NCBI GenBank assembly: GCA_021737445.1
Contig: JAIPDY010000020.1
Location: forward strand, 1-22,803
Length of the DNA: 22,803 nucleotides
Origin: Desulfotignum sp.
GTDB lineage: Bacteria > Desulfobacterota > Desulfobacteria > Desulfobacterales > Desulfobacteraceae
Direction of reading: 5' to 3'
A model generated the notes under the pieces. That model searched no databases. It was not told the origin of the DNA and worked only from the letters and a program-made list of their open reading frames with translations. This document shows, piece after piece, positions 15,453 through 22,803 of the stretch. Made by a program: the position numbers and the translations under genes. Numbering within the stretch: position 1 is the first letter of the stretch; the number at the start of each line of letters is the position of its first letter.

Positions 15453-15473
15453 GATTCATTCAAAAATTCCTGA

Positions 15474-15506
15474 TACGATTGGACAGATACGATTAATGGT
15501 ACGATT
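15474..15506. repeat. Three short TACGATT repeats at the end of the binding-protein gene
   Basis: TACGATT occurs at 15474-15480, 15488-15494 and 15500-15506, spaced 14 and 12 bases apart, the last one running into the stop codon of the binding-protein gene. They look like small tandem duplications between the gene end and the terminator. No function is evident. Confidence 0.5.
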
Positions 15507-16326
15507 AATTCTGGAGATCTTTCTGCCATTCATCGGATTTGATCCATTTGTCATAGGCCTGCTGCCATCTGCCGTCATTTTTATACTGGCGAATGAAGTT
15601 GTTTAAAAAGTTTAAAAAATCAGGATCCCCTTTTCTGACTGCGATGGCCAGGGGTTCATAGGTAAAGGGTTCGGTCAGAGCAACGGTTTTGCCTTTTCCA
15701 TGCTGTGCCTGCATGATCTCAATCAGGGGCAGGTCATAAATGAATGCATCAGCATTTCCCTGCACAACTTCCATGGCTGCTTCACTTTCCACTTCAAAAC
15801 TTTTGTAGGAAGCTCTGGGAATCATCCGTTGAGCCGCCTGCTCACCGGTGGTGCCCAGTTTGGAGCAGATCGTATATTTGGGGTCATTGAGGTCTTTATA
15901 GGATTTGACAACCCCTTCATGTTTTTTGTTCAGAAGGATGGCCTGCCCGACGACGATATAGGGATCCGTAAAGTTAACGGCCAGGTTTCTTTCCTGGGTG
16001 ACGGTCATGCCGGAAATGATAATATCAAACTTGTTGGTGATCAAAGAGGGGAGAATTCCGTCCCATGCGGTATTCACCGGTTCATACTTGACGCCCATGG
16101 CCCTTGCCAGCTGTTTTCCCATATCAATGTCAAATCCCATATAATCACCTTTGGTATTGGTCATTTCAAAGGGAAGGTAACCGGATTCAAATCCAATGCG
16201 GATTTTTCCCGCCTTTACAATGGATTCAAGGGTTGACTTTTGGGCCAGTTCCATGTCGGCACTGAACGCCGGTGCTGAAACAAGAACAAATGCCAGAGCG
16301 AACAGGGATACGCATAATTTTTTCAT
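15505..16326 (-). CDS. Polar amino acid ABC transporter, periplasmic substrate-binding protein
   Basis: 273 residues. A Sec signal peptide (MKKLCVSLFALAFVLVSAPAFSA, cleavage likely after Ala23) directs it to the periplasm. The mature part is a family 3 solute-binding protein: GKIRIGFESGYLPFEM, GFDIDMGKQLARAMGVK, FDIIISGMTVTQERNLAVNFTDPYIVVGQ, LGTTGEQAAQR and the closing domain FIYDLPLIEIM. These segments are shared by glutamine-, cystine- and general polar amino acid-binding proteins; the ligand cannot be fixed by eye. A strong AGGAGG precedes the ATG. It is the first gene of the importer operon (binding protein - permease - ATPase). Confidence 0.94.
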   Translation of the reverse strand: MKKLCVSLFALAFVLVSAPAFSADMELAQKSTLESIVKAGKIRIGFESGYLPFEMTNTKGDYMGFDIDMGKQLARAMGVKYEPVNTAWDGILPSLITNKFDIIISGMTVTQERNLAVNFTDPYIVVGQAILLNKKHEGVVKSYKDLNDPKYTICSKLGTTGEQAAQRMIPRASYKSFEVESEAAMEVVQGNADAFIYDLPLIEIMQAQHGKGKTVALTEPFTYEPLAIAVRKGDPDFLNFLNNFIRQYKNDGRWQQAYDKWIKSDEWQKDLQN

Positions 16327-16590
16327 CTTTTCCTCCTCAAAATTTAGGGTTCGGCTTTTTTTACATCTCCGGTAACGGAGATGAACCTCTCAAGCCATCG
16401 TTAATTGGGTTGTCACGCCGTGATTACAGTCAACTTTTATACTTAGCATAACCAAATTAAATGGCAAGTAATATTTTCCGGATCTGGATATTTGGAAAGA
16501 TATATCATATCATGATAAAATATTTTAATATCACCAATTTGAAATGATTATCTGTTATTATTACTGAAATACCAGCGGAAAAACAAACAC
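16327..16590. other. Divergent intergenic region (264 bases)
   Basis: It separates the amino-acid importer operon (minus) from the metallophosphoesterase operon (plus). It holds an 8-bp perfect stem with a four-base loop (16364-16383), which lies in the probable leader of the importer and has no T-tract after it on either strand. A 10-base palindrome TATCATGATA is at 16508-16517, within a notably AT-rich stretch (about 16435-16570). Promoters must lie here, but no -35/-10 pair stood out with good spacing on either strand. No coding frame of note was seen. Confidence 0.6.
16364..16383 (-). promoter_or_regulatory. 8-bp inverted repeat in the leader of the amino-acid importer operon
   Basis: CATCTCCG (16364-16371) and CGGAGATG (16376-16383) pair perfectly around four bases. 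It lies 38 to 57 bases upstream of the binding-protein start codon. It may be an operator or a leader hairpin. The short A-run that follows on the minus strand argues against a terminator. Confidence 0.4.
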
Positions 16591-17216
16591 ATGAACAAAC
16601 AGGCAGCTCCCTTACAGACCCATGGACTGAAAATACTGACGGTGTCGGATTTCATCGACAAAACCCTTACCCGGAAAGTGGAAACCAAAACCCTGGAACC
16701 GGTGGATCTCATTATTTCCTGCGGAGACCTGGACCCGGAATATCTGTCGTTTCTGCGGGACCGGCTGGATGTTCCCCTTTTTTATGTCAAGGGCAACCAT
16801 GATATCCGTTATACCCCCACCAATCCTGTGGGTTGTGAAAACATCCACAAGCGGATCATTTCAGTGGGATCATTTAACATCATGGGCATGGAAGGATCCA
16901 TGTGGTATAATGGCGGCGCCAATCAATACACCGAAGCCATGATGAAAAAAAATATATTCAACCTGTGGTTTTCATTGTGGCGCAAAGGCCGGATTCATAT
17001 GGTGGTGACCCATGCCCCGCCCCGGCATATCCATGATAAAGAGGATCTGTGTCATATGGGATTTGAATGCTTTAACACATTGATCAAAAAAAAAAGCCGG
17101 ATTATTTTATCCACGGACATGTCCACCAGGATTTTGAAACCTGTGCTGACAGGATAACACAGGCCAACACCACCCGGGTGATCAATACCTGCGGATATAC
17201 CCTGATCGAGGTTTAA
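16591..17216 (+). CDS. Metallophosphoesterase, frameshifted at a run of ten A residues
   Basis: The first frame gives 168 sensible residues: CGDLDPEYL (Asp46), YVKGNHD (Asn69-His70-Asp71), EGSMWYNGGANQYTE and VVTHAPPRHIHD (His141). It then enters AAAAAAAAAA (17086-17095) and continues into nonsense ending at 17157. Moving back one base (codon AAG at 17094) restores PDYFIHGHVHQDFE ... TTRVINTCGYTLIEV, ending TAA at 17214-17216, two bases before the next gene. The restored part carries the GHVH motif needed for the two-metal site. The enzyme may be inactive by mutation, made by slippage, or intact with a sequencing error. The first motif is SDFID rather than the usual DxH. A hydrolase of phosphoesters; substrate unknown. 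Confidence 0.82.
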
Positions 17217-17218
17217 TC

Positions 17219-18310
17219 ATGAAAAACATATTTAAACACCTGTTCTCTTCGGATCCGTCACAGCACGATGATGCCGACCATGTCAGCTCCTTTAACGAAC
17301 AGCAGGCCAAAGAAGAGGATGTGAAGTTCATTGACCATGGTATCCAGACCATTGCCCTGGATAAAATCACCGGCAGTGTGGGCAAATATGCGGATTTTGA
17401 TTCCAGGTTCCGGCCTAAAAAGCATGTTTCCGGCAAACGGTTCACCGACATCAAACAGGCCATGCGCCAGGGCAAGGCCATACCGCCGGTAAAGCTGTAT
17501 CAGATACGCAACCAGTACTATGTGTTGGACGGCAACCACCGGGTTGCCGCAGCCAAGGAACTGGGGTGGACAGAAATATCCGCCAAGGTGGTGGAGTTGC
17601 TTTCCGGTGAAAACACCATGGAAAACCTTCTGTACATAGAAAAAAAGAAATTTTTTCAAAAAACCGGGCTGCCTCTTGAAATAGATCTCACGGAACTGGG
17701 AAAATATAATTACCTGGAACAGCAGATCCGCAGCCACCAGCGATACCTGGCTTCCCAGTCAGGCAAAGACTGCGATTTTGCAAGAGCCTCAAGAGACTGG
17801 TACAACACCATTTATCTGCCAATGACCGCCATAATTCAAAACGGGGAACTGATTAAATATTTTCCGGGCAGAACCATTGCAGACCTGTATACCTATATTG
17901 CCTATCACCACTGGGATACCAACGCAAACCGGCGGTACGGCATCGGCATTGACCGGCTTATTCCCAAAAGCATGGAAGGGTTCAGGACCGCCATGCTGGA
18001 AAAACAGACCCCGGAATATCCTGAAATGAAGCGCACCATCACCGCATTTGTCCTCATTGATACAGATACCACAGCGGAAACGACCCTGTCTGATAAATTG
18101 TTTGCCTTAGAGGAAGTTCAGGAGGTGCATGCGGTCCACGGCAGCATTGATCTTCTGGTAAAAGTGGTGCTCAAACGGGATTTTCTGGCTTCAGATGCAG
18201 AAACCATTGCAGAATTTTTAGATGAGCGTATTCGAAAAATTGCAGGGATAAAACGCACCCAGACCATGATACCGGGCAGGTCCCTGGTCAAAGAAGGATT
18301 TGCCTGTTGA
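17219..18310 (+). CDS. ParB-like N-terminal domain protein with Lrp/AsnC-type (RAM) C-terminal domain
   Basis: 363 residues. Residues about 43-127 form a ParB/Srx-like domain (IALDKITGSV, then AIPPVKLYQIRNQYYVLDGNHRVAAAKELGWTEISAKVVE), with the DGNHR motif (104-108) typical of the ParB fold. A middle part of about 140 residues (FFQKTGLPLEIDLTELGKYNYL ... FPGRTIADLYTYIAYHHWDTN) is not recognised. The last 85 residues (RTITAFVLIDTDTT ... LEEVQEVHAVHGSIDLLVKVVL) look like the RAM ligand-binding domain of Lrp/AsnC regulators: a ferredoxin-like fold with VxxVxxVxGxxDxxxxV. No helix-turn-helix is seen. It follows the metallophosphoesterase after two bases, with GAGG before the ATG. Its role is unknown. 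Confidence 0.75.
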   Translation: MKNIFKHLFSSDPSQHDDADHVSSFNEQQAKEEDVKFIDHGIQTIALDKITGSVGKYADFDSRFRPKKHVSGKRFTDIKQAMRQGKAIPPVKLYQIRNQYYVLDGNHRVAAAKELGWTEISAKVVELLSGENTMENLLYIEKKKFFQKTGLPLEIDLTELGKYNYLEQQIRSHQRYLASQSGKDCDFARASRDWYNTIYLPMTAIIQNGELIKYFPGRTIADLYTYIAYHHWDTNANRRYGIGIDRLIPKSMEGFRTAMLEKQTPEYPEMKRTITAFVLIDTDTTAETTLSDKLFALEEVQEVHAVHGSIDLLVKVVLKRDFLASDAETIAEFLDERIRKIAGIKRTQTMIPGRSLVKEGFAC

Positions 18311-18374
18311 TTGTGTTCCCCCTTGACCAGAAAAACGGCGGTATGCACTATGATATGGTCCTAACTTGTGAACA

Positions 18375-19994
18375 TCAGGGAGTTACAAAAGATGTCCTTT
18401 CATCAAACTGGGGATACCCTGCCAGAGTGGTTATCAGGTCATGGCCATAGTCAAGATTTGCCCGCCTGGCCACACAATATTTGATATCCAGGATGGGAAA
18501 CACAAGGGCATCATGAAGAATCCTGATCTGGGCCTGTTCCCAGAGGCGGATCTGTTTTTTGGGATCGATTTCATCCCTTGCATCATCCAGCAGTTTGTCC
18601 ACAACCGTGCAATGGGAAAAATTGGTATGGGGGGTTTTCCCGGTTTCAACGATGGCATCAGAATGAAAGTATCCCCGTAGATAATTATCCGCATTGGGCC
18701 TGAGGGTAAAATACAGGACAATGGCGTTTTTGTTCCGGCGGATCAGCTGGTGGTATTGGGAATGGGATACGATTTTTAAATCCACAGTGATACCGATATC
18801 TGCCAATGTCTGCTGTAAAATTTCATAGGATGTTTTAAAAAGGCGTTTTTCAGATCCGTACAGGGTCAGGCAAAACCCGTCGGCAAAACCGGCATCTGCC
18901 AGAAGCAGTTTGGCCAGGGGGATATTTTTTTTCCGGTTCAGCCCCAGTGCAGCTACTTTTTCATTTTCGATCCCGCCGGGCAGAAAACCCGCACTCATGG
19001 GCGAAAGCACCGGTGTCACCAGTCTTTTGGTGGAAGCGGCCAGGAAAAGATCCCGGTCCAGGGCACGGATAATGGCTTTTCTCACCCGAATATCATCCAA
19101 AGGTTTTATTGATGTGTTCAAGTGAAACATGCCGGTATATCCAGGTCCAAATACATCAATACAGGTTTTGGGCAGTTTTTCCATTGTCCGGATCCAGCCG
19201 GGGTCACCCACACCGAGAATCAGATCCATGTCCCCTTTTGTGAAAGCAGCCTCCCGGTCATCATTGTCCGGAATAAAATACATTTCAATCCCGCCCAGTT
19301 GCGGCGTTCCCCGAAAATAGGCGGAATGGGCCTTTAAAACACATTTTTCTTCGGGTACATACCGGTCAAACATGAACGGCCCTGTGCCCACAGGATGTCT
19401 TGTAAATGCATCATACCCCCCGGCCTGGATCGCTTTTTTGCTCACAATATATCCGCCACCACTCTGATTGGAGATACTGGGCAGAAAAAACAGGGGAGAA
19501 ACGGGCTTTTCCAGAATAATTTCCAGGGTATAATCATCACGTTTTTCAAAGACCATGCCGGAATATTCTCCGGCAATCCCGCTGCGGTCCGGATCAGCAG
19601 CTTTCTTGAGAGAAAAAATGACATCATCTGCTGTCAATTCATACGCAGGATTAAAAGGCCCAGGGTGGAAAAAAATGCCTTTTTTCAAATGTATTGTCCA
19701 TATCTGCCGGTTGTTTTTGATATAAAACGTGGGGATTGACGCGGCAATATCCGGTTCAAACCGGGACAGATCTCCAGGCACATACCTGACCAGACTGTTG
19801 AACACCATATCGGCATAGGTAAAATCCTGGGACCCTTTGGCAAAATGGGGATCCAGATGGCCGATGGCACTGGTGTGAACGGCAAATTTCAATACCTGGG
19901 CACGGGTTTCCATGACTGTACTCCATGGCTGGGCCACCCAGGTAAACAAAAAACACACCACACCTGCAAATAAAAAAAACAATCCCCTTTTCAC
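18375..19994 (-). CDS. ABC transporter substrate-binding protein, family 5 (peptide/nickel type)
   Basis: 539 residues, the normal size for DppA/OppA-like proteins. The start is GTG, preceded by AAAGGAAGG. An N-terminal hydrophobic signal (about 4-22) indicates export; no lipobox cysteine is clear at the end of it. The mature part shows family 5 features: LTADDVIFSLKKAADPDRSG, the RHPVGTGPFMFDRYVPEEKCVLKAH core, DDIRVRKAIIRALDRDLFL, SPMSAGFLPG and QTLADIGITVDLKIVSHSQYHQLI. It binds peptides, metals or other small solutes in the periplasm, ligand unknown. No permease or ATPase lies beside it, so it is an orphan. It converges with the ParB-like gene, 64 bases apart, with no obvious terminator. 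Confidence 0.9.
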   Translation of the reverse strand: MKRGLFFLFAGVVCFLFTWVAQPWSTVMETRAQVLKFAVHTSAIGHLDPHFAKGSQDFTYADMVFNSLVRYVPGDLSRFEPDIAASIPTFYIKNNRQIWTIHLKKGIFFHPGPFNPAYELTADDVIFSLKKAADPDRSGIAGEYSGMVFEKRDDYTLEIILEKPVSPLFFLPSISNQSGGGYIVSKKAIQAGGYDAFTRHPVGTGPFMFDRYVPEEKCVLKAHSAYFRGTPQLGGIEMYFIPDNDDREAAFTKGDMDLILGVGDPGWIRTMEKLPKTCIDVFGPGYTGMFHLNTSIKPLDDIRVRKAIIRALDRDLFLAASTKRLVTPVLSPMSAGFLPGGIENEKVAALGLNRKKNIPLAKLLLADAGFADGFCLTLYGSEKRLFKTSYEILQQTLADIGITVDLKIVSHSQYHQLIRRNKNAIVLYFTLRPNADNYLRGYFHSDAIVETGKTPHTNFSHCTVVDKLLDDARDEIDPKKQIRLWEQAQIRILHDALVFPILDIKYCVARRANLDYGHDLITTLAGYPQFDERTSFVTP

Positions 19995-20020
19995 GATACC
20001 TTCCTTTGATTGGTTTCTAT

Positions 20021-20049
20021 TTTATACGAATCACAGGTTGTATCGTCAA
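20021..20049 (-). promoter_or_regulatory. Strong sigma70-type promoter for the family 5 binding protein
   Basis: Minus strand TTGACG (20049-20044) and TATAAA (20026-20021) are separated by exactly 17 bases, each matching the consensus at five of six positions. The start point would be near 20014, giving a leader of about 20 bases with the ribosome binding site. It lies in the 74-base gap after the glutamate synthase gene, so the binding protein is probably transcribed separately. Confidence 0.7.
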
Positions 20050-20068
20050 GGGTAAATGTTCAAGCAGG

Positions 20069-22399
20069 TCACAAGGGCATATTGGGCACCATCTCCCAGA
20101 TGCCGCAGGGACATGCCCCTTTGCAGAATCCGCACCCGATACACTTGTCCGGATCCACCTGGTATTCAAACCCGTCATCTCCCAGATCAGCCCGCTGAAT
20201 GGCGGCTTCCGGACAGATGGCCACACAGATACCGCAATCTCTGCAGTTACCGCATGAGGCGCAGTCTGCCCCGCATTCCGTGAGATCTTCGGCAATTTTT
20301 CTGGGATCATAATAGGCCAGGTTGATCCGGTTTTTATCCATCACCGGCAACGGTTCCAGGTCGTCTGCCCTTTTTCCGGAAACAATCTGGTGGATGGTCA
20401 AAGCAGCCCGTTTGCCCGCACCAATGGCATCGGTGATCAGCCCCGGGCCCACCATATCCCCTATGGCAAACACTTTGGGATCTGATGTCCGGTTGAACCT
20501 GTCCACTGCCACAAACCCGTTTTCCACAGACAGGTGTTCTCCTGTAAAAGCAAGATCCGGCACATCCCCGATGGCCACCACCACGGTATCGGCAGGCAGT
20601 ACCTCGCCTTCCCGGAGTATGACGCTTTCAGGGGTAATCTCTTTGGTGAATACCGGCCACCTGAACCTGGCACCGCAGGCTTCGGCATCTTCTCTCTCTT
20701 TTCCGAAAGCCGCTGGTTTCTGGACATCAATGAGGGAAATATCCCTGGCCCCGAGCCGGTGGGCTTCCGTGGCCACATCACACCCCACATTGCCTGCCCC
20801 GATAATCACCACCTGCCTGCCCGGGTTCACCTTGCCTGCCTTGGCTTCTGCCAGAAAATCATTGGCAGACCAGGCGTTTTCAATACCCGGAACCGGCAGG
20901 GTCCTGGGTTTTTTGGCCCCGGCCGCCACAATGGTAAAGTCATATGCTTCTTTGATCCTGAGAAATTCGTCTGTATTGATATCCTGGTTCAGGCGGATGT
21001 CGGAAACCAGGGTCTGGATGCGGGACAGTTCCGCATCCAGGGTCTTTTTGGGAATCCGGGATCCGGGAATCACAGCGGAGATTTTGCCGCCGATGGCTGG
21101 GCCGGTATCAAATACCGTGACAGTATGGCCTTTGAGCGTCAGGTGCCATGCTGCGGACAGACCCCCGGGGCCGGCACCGATAACCGCCATTTTCTTTTTG
21201 GTTTTTTTGGCTGGAACGGGCGGCGGTACATTTTCTCCCGCCTGTCCCAGGGCCCTGACATTGATGGGCTGCATCCCCTCCTGAAGGCGGGAACAGGATG
21301 CCATGCAGGGGCTGGGGCATAAATGCCCGCACACAGTGGCGGGAAACGGTGTATGGGAAAGGCCCATGGCAATGGCTTCATCCACATTGTCGGCCCGGAC
21401 CATGTACCATCTGTCCTGTACCGGTATGCCTGTGGGGCATGCTGCCTGGCAGGGGGACATATAGCGCCCCTGTTCCCACACCGGGATATACCGGCGCAGG
21501 TCTCCCTTGGCAATCACCGGCACCACGCCCGGCTGGGTTTCCTGGAGATCACCGATGAGACCGCCCTTTCCCAGCTCTTTGTCCCAGACCTGGTCCCGGA
21601 AAACAGTCATGGAAAGTTTATTCGGGCTGTCTGCTTTCTCATGCGGGGATTTGGCGGTGAGCACAACCCAGTCAGGCCGGACAGCCAGGGAGGCAAAAAG
21701 ATCTGGTTGACCTGTTTTTTCCAGGAACGCTGCCAGCCTTGTTTCCAGCCAGTGCCAGTCTTCATCGGACAGCGGCACCTGTTTGGCATCTTTTTCGCTG
21801 AAACCTGCTGCACTGCCCCGGACAAACACCTTGCCCCCCACCATGCCCACCAGGGGACGGTATCCCAGAACATGATCTCTGGGATCGCATCCATGGCCGC
21901 AGATCACGGCGATCCCCCCGGCCATGAACTCGCCGAAATAATCTCCTGCCGATCCCAGTACCCACAGTTCAGGCGGATCAAACCGGGGGTTGTGCTTGGT
22001 CATTGTCATGCCCCTGGCCCCGATGCTGCCCCCCACAAACACCCGGCCCTGGGCAGCCCCGTTCATGACACCGTTTGAGGCATGGCCATGGACCACAATC
22101 TGTGCCCCGGCATTAAGCCACCCTAGGTCATCCGAGGCCGGGCCCATAACCTCAATACTGGTGTTGGCATTGCCCAGAGATCCGGTGCGCTGGCCGGAAT
22201 ACCCGATAATGCGGATATGCACGGGATCGGTTCCTGCATCCCAGAGCCGGCCGCCAATGCCGTGCTGGCCGAATGCTTCGATCTCCAGTTTCCTGTGCCC
22301 GCCCTTGACCTGCTGGTGAACGATCTCCTCCAGAACCCGGGACGGAATACGCTTTTCTTCTCTCTTGCCTGGTATATAGACAAAATCATCGTGTTTCAT
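20069..22399 (-). CDS. Glutamate synthase-type fusion: GXGXG domain + GltD-like FAD/NADPH domain + ferredoxin
   Basis: 776 residues. Residues about 35-200 are the GXGXG domain of the glutamate synthase large subunit (repeats such as GYSGQRTGSLGNANTSIEV and GGSIGARGMTMTKHNPRF). After a linker come GltD-like cysteines (CQAACPTGIPVQ at 317-328; VCGHLCPSPCMASC at 357-369), an FAD motif AVIGAGPGGLSAAW (405-418), the NAD(P)H motif VIIGAGNVGCDVATEA (about 535), and FAIGDMVGPGLITDAIGAGKRAA. The C-terminus has ferredoxin motifs CRDCGICVAICP and CIGCGFCKGACPCG, preceded by four more cysteines (ECGADCASCGNC). Together with the upstream FMN domain this makes an archaeal-style split glutamate synthase, forming glutamate from 2-oxoglutarate and glutamine. 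The amidotransferase part is not in the window. Confidence 0.9.
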   Translation of the reverse strand: MKHDDFVYIPGKREEKRIPSRVLEEIVHQQVKGGHRKLEIEAFGQHGIGGRLWDAGTDPVHIRIIGYSGQRTGSLGNANTSIEVMGPASDDLGWLNAGAQIVVHGHASNGVMNGAAQGRVFVGGSIGARGMTMTKHNPRFDPPELWVLGSAGDYFGEFMAGGIAVICGHGCDPRDHVLGYRPLVGMVGGKVFVRGSAAGFSEKDAKQVPLSDEDWHWLETRLAAFLEKTGQPDLFASLAVRPDWVVLTAKSPHEKADSPNKLSMTVFRDQVWDKELGKGGLIGDLQETQPGVVPVIAKGDLRRYIPVWEQGRYMSPCQAACPTGIPVQDRWYMVRADNVDEAIAMGLSHTPFPATVCGHLCPSPCMASCSRLQEGMQPINVRALGQAGENVPPPVPAKKTKKKMAVIGAGPGGLSAAWHLTLKGHTVTVFDTGPAIGGKISAVIPGSRIPKKTLDAELSRIQTLVSDIRLNQDINTDEFLRIKEAYDFTIVAAGAKKPRTLPVPGIENAWSANDFLAEAKAGKVNPGRQVVIIGAGNVGCDVATEAHRLGARDISLIDVQKPAAFGKEREDAEACGARFRWPVFTKEITPESVILREGEVLPADTVVVAIGDVPDLAFTGEHLSVENGFVAVDRFNRTSDPKVFAIGDMVGPGLITDAIGAGKRAALTIHQIVSGKRADDLEPLPVMDKNRINLAYYDPRKIAEDLTECGADCASCGNCRDCGICVAICPEAAIQRADLGDDGFEYQVDPDKCIGCGFCKGACPCGIWEMVPNMPL

Positions 22400-22411
22400 A
22401 AAAAAAATTCC

Positions 22412-22803
22412 TTACACCACATATTTGATACTGAGGCGCTGTGCAACAGCGTGGTCATCAATTCCCAGCGCATCGGACATACCAATGGGCAAAGAGGTGG
22501 ATCTTCCCAGGGGGGCCACGATCTTTTTGAGTTCCGTATCAAAGGAAACAAACAGGTCCACCACCCGCTGAGCCACATCTTCCGGATCAAGCCGTCTGTA
22601 CAGCCGGGGGTCCTGGGAGGTGATGCCCTTGGGACAGATGCCCACATTGCACACATTGCACCGGTCTTCTTCGGTTCCCACACACCCGGCTGCCGCCTGC
22701 ATCAGATACTTGCCGATCTGGACCCCCGAGGCCCCCAGCATTATCAGGGCTGCGGCATTGGCAGCGATATTGCCGTTTTTCCCGATACCGCCCCCGGCAA
22801 ACA
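22412..22803 (-). CDS. Glutamate synthase FMN-domain protein, C-terminal part
   Basis: The frame enters from the window edge (first complete codon at 22801) and ends at the stop 22412-22414, so about 129 residues are seen. It reads FAGGGIGKNGNIAANAAALIMLGASGVQIGKYLM, the end of the FMN-binding barrel. The Fe-S segment CNVCNVGICPKGITSQDPRLYRRLDPEDVAQRVV follows, matching the C-x-x-C-x4-C-P-x-G-I-T/A-x-Q-DP region of glutamate synthase large-subunit domain 2. Its stop is 12 bases before the fusion gene, and the stop TAA overlaps that gene's ribosome binding site (TAAGGA). This is the synthase part that joins 2-oxoglutarate and ammonia. Earlier annotations beginning at an internal ATG (22741) would miss the entering part. 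Confidence 0.85.
   Translation of the reverse strand, partial: FAGGGIGKNGNIAANAAALIMLGASGVQIGKYLMQAAAGCVGTEEDRCNVCNVGICPKGITSQDPRLYRRLDPEDVAQRVVDLFVSFDTELKKIVAPLGRSTSLPIGMSDALGIDDHAVAQRLSIKYVV

Overview
The window looks like a chromosomal segment of a Gram-negative anaerobe. Lipoprotein acylation (lnt), heptose/LPS synthesis (gmhB), an RlpA lipoprotein and periplasmic binding proteins show an outer membrane. A split glutamate synthase fused to ferredoxin-like Fe-S domains, and an oxygen-sensitive type of radical SAM enzyme, fit an anaerobe. The protein style (lnt-prfB-HD order, a short divergent metallophosphoesterase, many Fe-S proteins) suggests Desulfobacterota, perhaps Desulfobacteraceae. 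That placement is inference; no rRNA gene is present. I see no CRISPR array, tRNA, rRNA, insertion sequence or phage gene.

Layout. (1) 1-3705, minus: radical SAM protein - transketolase - YjbQ - DMT transporter (cut by the window edge), with short gaps; a candidate promoter lies on a perfect 10-bp inverted repeat. (2) 3824-10172, minus: hsp20 - lon - rlpA - gmhB - recD2, closely packed with two ATGA stop/start overlaps, probably one stress/envelope/DNA-maintenance operon behind a good sigma70-type promoter whose start point lies on another perfect inverted repeat. (3) 10308-13647, plus: a 43-codon ORF resembling an internally deleted short-chain dehydrogenase, then lnt - prfB - HD-domain protein. 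prfB carries the classic programmed +1 frameshift at CTT TGA C. (4) 13656-16326, minus: a polar amino acid ABC importer (binding protein - permease - ATPase) with a strong terminator hairpin after the first gene. (5) 16591-18310, plus: a metallophosphoesterase whose last catalytic motif is out of frame behind a run of ten A residues, then a ParB-like/Lrp-type ligand-binding fusion protein. (6) 18375-19994, minus: an orphan family 5 solute-binding protein with its own promoter. (7) 20069-22803, minus: glutamate synthase, with the FMN domain (partial) followed by a GXGXG + GltD-like + ferredoxin fusion.

Most genes are ordinary housekeeping. The items most worth a second look are the A10 frameshift in the metallophosphoesterase, the SDR remnant upstream of lnt, the ParB/RAM fusion protein, the two long inverted repeats lying on predicted promoters, and the three-part glutamate synthase protein. 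I found no clear sign of a wholly new defence or mobile system.
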